From: Pseudeuparius sepicola
Lineage: Eukaryota; Arthropoda; Insecta; Coleoptera; Anthribidae
DNA: 64,000 bases
NCBI GenBank assembly: GCA_963920635.1
Contig: OY987301.1
Coordinates: 54,194,560 to 54,258,559, forward strand
Direction of reading: 5' to 3'
Shown: one piece after another, positions 58,851 through 64,000 of the stretch
How the letters are laid out: each line of letters begins with the position of its first letter
Numbering within the stretch: the stretch's first letter is position 1
Notes under the pieces: generated by a model
What the model was told of the DNA's origin: nothing
What the model saw: the letters and a program-made list of their open reading frames with translations, nothing else
Databases searched by the model: none
Program-made: the position numbers and the translations under genes

Positions 58851-58867
58851 AAGCTCAAAATTTTCGC

Positions 58868-59000
58868 CTGCGCCGGGCTCGGCGCTTCGCGCCGGCGGCG
58901 CTCCGCGCCGAATCGAGTTAACGGGAGCTCAGCGCCGGCGGCGCTCCGCGCCGGTTAGCGGCGCTTCGCGCCGCGTTGAGCGGCGCTCCGCGCCGGATAC
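58868..59000. repeat. Cluster of GC-rich short palindromes
   Basis: GGCGCTTCGCGCC and GGCGCTCCGCGCC type units occur about five to six times in 130 bp, each able to form a tight hairpin, in otherwise AT-rich DNA. Confidence 0.85.
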
Positions 59001-59076
59001 CGGTGCACCACGCCGAGATTACAAGTACCGGAAATTTTATCAATAATTTTTCGAAAGCTTTAATTTCCCCTGGGTT

Positions 59077-59188
59077 GATCACGAGTACAAATTGGTCTTT
59101 TATTTTTGATAAAACCCCCAGAGCGAAGCTCGAGGGCGAAGCTCTGGGGGTTTTATCAAAAATAAAAGACCAATTTGTACTCGTGATC
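59077..59188. repeat. 112-bp palindrome with 48-bp perfect arms
   Basis: GATCACGAGTACAAATTGG...CCCCCAGAGC is repeated in inverse on the other side of a 16-nt centre. Able to extrude a cruciform. Resembles a fold-back element, but no target duplication was found. Confidence 0.9.
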
Positions 59189-59296
59189 TTTCCAGGCAAA
59201 ATCGCAGGAATTTTATTGAAATAAACGATTAAGTATTATCGAAAATTTATTTTTATACTACATTACAGATTAAAATAACACACATATATATTATAT

Positions 59297-59824
59297 TTAC
59301 GGTAGAAATGCTCGCACCCTATTGGTTACAATTTGTCTACACAACGGACATGTTTCTATCGATGGTGAACACTTCATACAAAATACTAGATGTCCACAAG
59401 GTATCATCAGGATTTCTATATTATTTTCGTAACAGATTTTACATAACATGTTACTCATATACTCAGTTTCTGGAGTAGGTTTGGTGATATATACATTTTC
59501 TGGAGCAGGGTTAGAGAAAAAACTTTCATCTTCTGTAACGGCATTAGGACGAATTTCGATACCGTAAACTTCACTATCTCCACGATTTGTGATAAATGGA
59601 CAATTCGGACTCCAACTTCTGTGGTCTTGCATAGGGTCATCATCAACCTTCCATTGGTAACCCTCGATGAAGCAATAGGGACATTGTACTGTATCATCGG
59701 AGCTCGTATAAAAAAAGCCTGCCTCCGCCAGGTTTCTCGTTGCCTTAAACACATGCTCTTGCGGCCAATTTTCGAACGATTTTAGTCTATTATCAAATTT
59801 TTTATATTCCGAAATTAATTCCAT
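59297..59824 (-). CDS. P3 inhibitor of apoptosis (BIR + RING), intact
   Basis: 175 codons from ATG at 59824. BIR at about residues 15-80: RLKSFENWPQEH, LAEAGFFYTSSDDTVQCPYC, QDHRSWSPNCPF with the C-x2-C...H...C zinc ligands and the usual DP/HR contact region. A linker with repeated xENVYITKP-type units (two near-copies, about 110-130) is followed by a RING finger, CKICYENNIEILMIPCGHLV...CPLC. Baculovirus-type IAPs of this layout suppress host cell death. Homologous to the P2 gene but on the opposite strand relative to the capsid genes. Confidence 0.9.
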   Translation of the reverse strand: MELISEYKKFDNRLKSFENWPQEHVFKATRNLAEAGFFYTSSDDTVQCPYCFIEGYQWKVDDDPMQDHRSWSPNCPFITNRGDSEVYGIEIRPNAVTEDESFFSNPAPENVYITKPTPETEYMSNMLCKICYENNIEILMIPCGHLVFCMKCSPSIETCPLCRQIVTNRVRAFLP

Positions 59825-60033
59825 TTCTGTACGTAAGAAACCAACTGCTAGATTTTTATGTCTATTATATCAATTTATATCAAAATCGAAGAGTGGGGAC
59901 TTAAAATGACCTGAAATAACCTTGACCGTATTTTGAAAACGGATTAATATTCTATAGAAATTCCATAAAGTTGACGATGCTCTAAATCTGTTAATCAAGC
60001 AGAATATATTTTACGTTGTAAGGGGGAATTGAC

Positions 60034-60070
60034 TATAAAAAGGTGTGAATTTAGATGGATATCATTCAGT
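60034..60070 (+). promoter_or_regulatory. TATA box and initiator that decide the next gene's start
   Basis: TATAAAAAG at 60034-60042 and ATTCAGTT at 60063-60070. The predicted transcript start is downstream of the ATG at 60055, so translation should begin at 60082. Confidence 0.65.
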
Positions 60071-60081
60071 TAACCAATACA

Positions 60082-60543
60082 ATGAATTCAGCACTACAGA
60101 AGGCGATTGATGAAGAGACCAAGTCATGGAAGCAGGACGAGGAAAATAATAAAGCAGCAATAGAAATGGAGAAGAAGAAAGTAAAGCAGGGTTACTGGGA
60201 CGCATGGGGGAACGACGATGAACCAACAAACATGAGTTCAGTACTACAGAGAGCGATAATGGAAGAGACGTGGTTATGGAAGCAAGACGAGGATAATAAT
60301 AAAAAAATAATAGAAATGGAGAAGGAAAAGGAAGAGCAGGATTACTGGAATGCGTGGGGAAAAGATGGTGAAACAATGTATCGACCACAACTCGATGAAA
60401 AAAATATAATAAGGTTTCCTGCAAAAAGAAGTAAGAGTGAAAAAAGGGCCTTTCGTGATCGTGAACGTGTTCGAATGGCAAAGTTCGTTGATAGTAAATA
60501 TCATAACGATAAAAATATTGTTTTTTTTTTAATTAATAAATGA
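60082..60543 (+). CDS. P3 protein built of two ~55-residue repeats, unknown function
   Basis: 153 codons from ATG at 60082. An upstream ATG at 60055 would precede the transcript start. Two repeats: MNSALQKAIDEETKSWKQDE...GYWDAWGNDDEP and MSSVLQRAIMEETWLWKQDE...DYWNAWGKDGE. Then a basic region (PAKRSKSEKRAFRDRERVRM). Mostly helical and strongly charged. No known family. Not found in P2. The basic tail could bind nucleic acid. Confidence 0.6.
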   Translation: MNSALQKAIDEETKSWKQDEENNKAAIEMEKKKVKQGYWDAWGNDDEPTNMSSVLQRAIMEETWLWKQDEDNNKKIIEMEKEKEEQDYWNAWGKDGETMYRPQLDEKNIIRFPAKRSKSEKRAFRDRERVRMAKFVDSKYHNDKNIVFFLINK

Positions 60544-61115
60544 TCTATGCAAAATTAATTCTAACATTTTTATTTTACTCCATTTTACCCATTTACAAAT
60601 AAAATAACCAAGTTTAAATAAAGTTGTAAAAATAATGTGAAGAATGTAACAGCTCACTAGTTGTAAAACACATAAAAGATAATATTACCTACCGATATAT
60701 TATTAATATATGTTTATTCACCATCATACTAACAAAAAACATATAATAAAACAAAAGTATTCAGAACAAATAAACAGGATAAGCATAAAAATTTGTTTGA
60801 TTCACTCGTTACCCAAAATAATAATTATAATAATCATGATATTCTCAAATTTGAATTAATCATAGTTAGCAATAATTACTAACAATAGATGAGACAGCCA
60901 AATATTTTTAATTGAAATTTAGTATGCACAAATAAGGTTTCAAAAGTTTTATAATCAATTATATCATTAATCATTTACTAATTATGTTTATCGCATTAAA
61001 ATTCTCATTTCAAATTCATTGTATATTTTTTAGATGATAAGGTAAATTAAAATAGGTACTTTCGTTTATTTTTTTATTATAATTTTTATTATAATTTTTG
61101 CATTAACAATAATCC
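60544..61115. other. Very AT-rich spacer in P3
   Basis: No ORF or tandem repeat with clear period. Several AATAAA-type signals on both strands, fitting convergent transcript ends. Confidence 0.55.
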
Positions 61116-61262
61116 TTAATCTAATTTAATATTATCAACTTTCTTATTTAATTCATATAATATAATTTCAAATTTTAATTCTTGTAAAGATTTTCTATAC
61201 ATTTCTAATTTTCTTCTATAGTAGAGTCTATTCGACCTCCTTTTGGATTCCGTTAGAGTCAT
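61116..61262 (-). CDS. P3 micro-ORF overlapping the type 2 gene stop (48 aa)
   Basis: ATG at 61262 in an ATGA overlap, TAA at 61116-61118. MTLTESKRRSNRLYYRRK start and YELNKKVDNIKLD end. Its C-terminus matches the P2 micro-ORF (YELTKKFRNVKL) in sequence and position. A basic amphipathic helix. Probably translated by reinitiation. Confidence 0.6.
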   Translation of the reverse strand: MTLTESKRRSNRLYYRRKLEMYRKSLQELKFEIILYELNKKVDNIKLD

Positions 61263-61570
61263 TCGTAAGACGAAAATTCTATGTTGGTTGTTCTACCTGG
61301 TGCTGGTCCAAGACTTGCCAAAAAAAATGTTTCTCCACTTTCGATCTTCTTGTTTATTTCTGCGATACGTTGGGGGGTAAATTCTTCAGTAAATCTACGT
61401 GGTAACAAAGTACGGAACTCCAAAAATTCTACTAACACTTTCTCTCCAAACCTTGTATGGATTTTACTAAAAGATGATATTCTATACTTTTCTCCAATTT
61501 CCATATCTCGCACACTTACGAACTTCTTCACTAATAAATTCTTGTTTAAATAACTTAGGAATGAGTTCAT
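61259..61570 (-). CDS. P3 small FGE/LP-motif protein (type 2)
   Basis: 103 codons from ATG at 61570 (MNSFLSYLNKNLLVKKFVSV), preferred over 61633 because it matches the P2 start. Contains RFGEKVLVEFLEFRTLLPRR and GRTTNIEF. In P3 it lies inside the element beside the DNA polymerase, in divergent orientation, instead of in the TIR as in P2. Proximity to the polymerase would fit a replication accessory role, as an inference. Confidence 0.72.
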   Translation of the reverse strand: MNSFLSYLNKNLLVKKFVSVRDMEIGEKYRISSFSKIHTRFGEKVLVEFLEFRTLLPRRFTEEFTPQRIAEINKKIESGETFFLASLGPAPGRTTNIEFSSYE

Positions 61571-61757
61571 GTTTTTAATAAGTATAGTGTTCAACAATAG
61601 TGGAATACTAATAAATTTCAGAAACACCGTCACTGAATTTATAGTACCGCAAATAGGTGGGGGGAAGAACAGTTATACAACATTTAAACTGGTGTAAGGT
61701 TTTCATATGCGTTTACATTTCCGAGAGATATACATCACGGTATAGATCAACTTAGAA

Positions 61758-64000
61758 ATGTCTGACGAAGTTTCTGACGTGAGTGACAACATTATCAACG
61801 TTTGTGAAAAAGGGTTTAGACTTTTTCGAAGAAATACAAATCAACGAACTATAGAGTATTGGAAAAAGATAATAAACGCAAACATTAAGTTAATTCGTAG
61901 GGCATTAAAGAAGAAAATTTACAATCATGGTACCTTAATAAAATTGGAGACAAATTTAGGACATCTAATTAGGTTCAGAACTTATTTGAAAGCATATAGA
62001 CACGAGGGGGCAGGTAAAGGTAGGATAGAAAATAGAAATGACCGGGTAAAATGGATTAATGATCATGAAGCTGTTCCTATCGATGAGTCAATAGTAGACA
62101 TTCACTACCATTATTGTTGGATTAAAGATTTATCTAGGTTGATTTCAAGGCAAACAAATAAACATAAAGGTAAAATGTTTATATGTGACAGGTGTCTTAA
62201 TTATTATTATTCTCAAGAAAAGCTGGACGAACATATAAGCTACTGTCAAGATATAAATAATTGTAAAATATCCTTCCCTAAAGATAAATATATCGAGTTC
62301 AAAAATTATGTTCATAGAGAAAAAGTATCCTTTGTTATTTTAGCGGATTTTGAATCCATTCTGAAACCCTACAATGACCCACAAATAATGACTAAAACAG
62401 CTAGATATCAAAAACATGAAGCTTTTAGTGCTGGATATTATTTTAAATGTAGTTACGATAACACATTATCTTTTTACAAAAGTTACCGCGGAGCTGATTG
62501 TATGACTTGGTTTGCAGATCAGCTAGATGAAATTGCAAATTTAGTTTCATCGAAATTAAAAAACATCGAACCGATGAAAGAAGCTGTCAATCTAAAAGAC
62601 TCAACACCGACATGTCATATTTGTGAAAGAGAATTTAACCCTAATGATATAATTGTACGTGATCATTGTCATCTAACATCTCATTTCAGAGGTTATGCGC
62701 ACCAATCATGTAATTTAAATTATAGAAATTCATTTGTAGTACCGATTGTATTTCATAATCTCAGTGGGTACGACAGTCATTTTATTATTAGAGATCTATC
62801 TAAAAGACACAACACAACTTTGCTTCCAATTAATAAGGAAAAATACATTAGTTTTACTATTTTTAATAATAACACAAACGTCAAATTTCGATTCATTGAC
62901 TCGTTTAGATTCTTAGGTTTCTCCCTAGACACCCTAGCCTCGTCTCTCAATAGTGAAGACTTTGTTAATACTCGTAAAGAATTTTGTGGTATATCTCAAG
63001 ATAGATTTAAACTGCTAACCAAGAAAGGTGTATTTTGCTATGATTACATCGATAACTTAGATAAATTGACTGAAAATTCTTTACCTTCCATAGAACAGTT
63101 TTATAATAAATTAAATGATATTGGGATCGATGAAGATGCTTATAGACATGCTCAATTAGTTTGGGACACATTTGAAATACAAAATTTAGGTGAATACTCA
63201 GACTTGTACCTAAAGACTGACATTATGTTACTTACAGATATTTTTGAAAATTTCAGAAATACCTATCTAAAAAATTATGGTTTAGATCCAGCTTGGTACT
63301 ATACTCTCCCAGGTTTTACCTGGGATTGCATGCTTAAATGTACAGGTTGTAAGTTAGAAACCTTTCAAGATATCGATGTTTTAATGTTTTTCGAAAAGGG
63401 TATACGGGGTGGTATAAGTCAGTGCTGCAATCGATTTTCACAAGCGAATAATAAATATATGAATAACTATGATCCTAGTGAACCTTCCAAGTACTTATTA
63501 TACCTAGATGTTAACAACTTGTACGGTTGGGCGATGTGTGAACACCTTCCTTACGGTGGGTTTCAATGGGTAGATACTATTGACGTTACCACTATTCCAG
63601 ATGATGCTCGTGAGGGATATATTTTAGAGGTTGATTTAGACTACCCTGAATACTTACATGATTTGCATAGAGATTTACCTCCAAATTCAAAATTATCTAA
63701 ACTTATGACAACCCTATATCCGAAAGAAAAATATGTCATACATTATAGAGCACTTAAACAAGCTCTGCGAAATGGTTTAATCTTAAATAAAATTTATAGG
63801 GTTTTGAAATTTGAACAGGCTGCATGGTTAGCACCTTATATTAAATTTAATACACAGTTAAGAGCAAAGGCAACATTTGATTTTGAAAAAACTATAATTA
63901 AACTGATGAATAACGCAGTTTACGGAAAGACTATGGAAAATATTCGAAAGCATAGAATCGTTAAATTAGTTAGGAAATGGAATGGGAGATACGGAGCAAA
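61758..64000 (+). CDS. P3 protein-primed DNA polymerase B, partial at window edge, N-terminal region shortened
   Basis: Open from ATG at 61758 (MSDEVSDVSDNIINV) to the window edge, 747 codons, with no stop. After about 100 residues (NRNDRVKW) it jumps to DIHYHYCWIKDL. About 256 residues present in P2, including the CVNVKNSDEACFFWS block, are missing in frame. Then ADFESIL (Exo I), the zinc insert CHICEREF...VRDHCH, NLSGYDSHF (Exo II), DLYLKTDIMLL (Exo III), DVNNLYGWAM (motif A) and KLMNNAVYGKTM (motif B). Motif C lies beyond the edge. Confidence 0.88.
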   Translation, partial: MSDEVSDVSDNIINVCEKGFRLFRRNTNQRTIEYWKKIINANIKLIRRALKKKIYNHGTLIKLETNLGHLIRFRTYLKAYRHEGAGKGRIENRNDRVKWINDHEAVPIDESIVDIHYHYCWIKDLSRLISRQTNKHKGKMFICDRCLNYYYSQEKLDEHISYCQDINNCKISFPKDKYIEFKNYVHREKVSFVILADFESILKPYNDPQIMTKTARYQKHEAFSAGYYFKCSYDNTLSFYKSYRGADCMTWFADQLDEIANLVSSKLKNIEPMKEAVNLKDSTPTCHICEREFNPNDIIVRDHCHLTSHFRGYAHQSCNLNYRNSFVVPIVFHNLSGYDSHFIIRDLSKRHNTTLLPINKEKYISFTIFNNNTNVKFRFIDSFRFLGFSLDTLASSLNSEDFVNTRKEFCGISQDRFKLLTKKGVFCYDYIDNLDKLTENSLPSIEQFYNKLNDIGIDEDAYRHAQLVWDTFEIQNLGEYSDLYLKTDIMLLTDIFENFRNTYLKNYGLDPAWYYTLPGFTWDCMLKCTGCKLETFQDIDVLMFFEKGIRGGISQCCNRFSQANNKYMNNYDPSEPSKYLLYLDVNNLYGWAMCEHLPYGGFQWVDTIDVTTIPDDAREGYILEVDLDYPEYLHDLHRDLPPNSKLSKLMTTLYPKEKYVIHYRALKQALRNGLILNKIYRVLKFEQAAWLAPYIKFNTQLRAKATFDFEKTIIKLMNNAVYGKTMENIRKHRIVKLVRKWNGRYGA

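Larger units (their letters stand above)
51700..64000 (+). mobile_element. Polinton/Maverick (adintovirus-like) element P3, right end outside window
   Basis: Carries the same core genes as P2 but clearly diverged at protein level and partly rearranged: the DxxGF gene follows the capsid genes, the IAP is on the minus strand, and the polymerase is on the plus strand. Integrase, ATPase and fibre genes would lie beyond 64000 if present. The left boundary is not defined because the partner TIR is not in view. The start given is only approximate. Confidence 0.8.

Overview
The window looks like repeat-rich, AT-rich nuclear DNA of an insect or other arthropod. It has no bacterial operons, it has spliced genes with GTAAGT donors, and it has core promoters of the arthropod TATA plus TCAGT-initiator type. 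Nearly every gene-like stretch belongs to a mobile element, and elements sit inside elements. No ordinary cellular host gene was recognised. The species cannot be named from the sequence.

1-15.3 kb: four copies (A, B on +; C, D on -) of a non-LTR retrotransposon of the R4/Dong type, with a reverse transcriptase, a CCHC knuckle and a C-terminal restriction-like endonuclease. Copies are joined at (TAA)n tracts. Copy D has an unbroken 1203-codon ORF. A decayed APE-type (CR1/Jockey-group) retrotransposon separates A/B from C/D. 15.3-17.6 kb is largely featureless apart from small tandem repeats.

17.7-22.6 kb: remnant P1 of a Polinton/Maverick (adintovirus-like) element: broken packaging ATPase, a broken DUF8207-like gene, a fibre-like coiled-coil gene, a broken integrase, a conserved unknown gene, and a small FGE/FLP-motif gene on the minus strand.

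22.6-46.5 kb: P2, a Polinton with both ends present. It has a 6-bp target duplication (CAGCAA at 22639-22644 and 46501-46506) and terminal inverted repeats (TIRs) of 584 and 554 bp that look identical apart from a 30-nt deletion. It landed in the leader of the last P1 gene. Contents in order: TIR gene plus overlapping micro-ORF, phospholipase A2/pX-like core protein, adenain-like protease, minor capsid, a small gene overlapping the major capsid gene, major capsid, a membrane glycoprotein-like gene, a BIR-RING inhibitor of apoptosis, packaging ATPase, DUF8207-like gene, two fibre-like paralogues, integrase with chromodomain, a conserved unknown, a 59-residue CHHC (GTSF1/U11-48K type) zinc finger, protein-primed DNA polymerase B, a 'DxxGF' family protein, a spliced coiled-coil gene, satellite-like repeats, and the second TIR. 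A 6.4-kb mdg1/412-like Gypsy element (24016-30407) and a 433-bp MITE with a 10-bp target duplication sit inside it. Several P2 genes carry frameshifts or nonsense codons.

46.5-51.5 kb: degenerate repeats, a tRNA-like sequence, and a broken Penelope-like element followed by a hammerhead-ribozyme-like fold. 51.5-64 kb: P3, a diverged Polinton running off the window, with intact major and minor capsid genes, a small FGE/FLP gene, phospholipase/core, protease, membrane glycoprotein, IAP, a spliced coiled-coil gene, a repeat-built gene, the ATGA-overlapped micro-ORF, and a DNA polymerase ORF that is open to the edge but lacks about 256 N-terminal residues.

The observations most worth checking are: (i) a possible -1 frameshift fusing the phospholipase/core protein to the protease in both P2 and P3; (ii) a GTSF1-like CHHC mini-gene inside a Polinton; (iii) a gene and micro-ORF embedded in the TIRs; and (iv) a spliced coiled-coil gene that appears in both P2 and P3.
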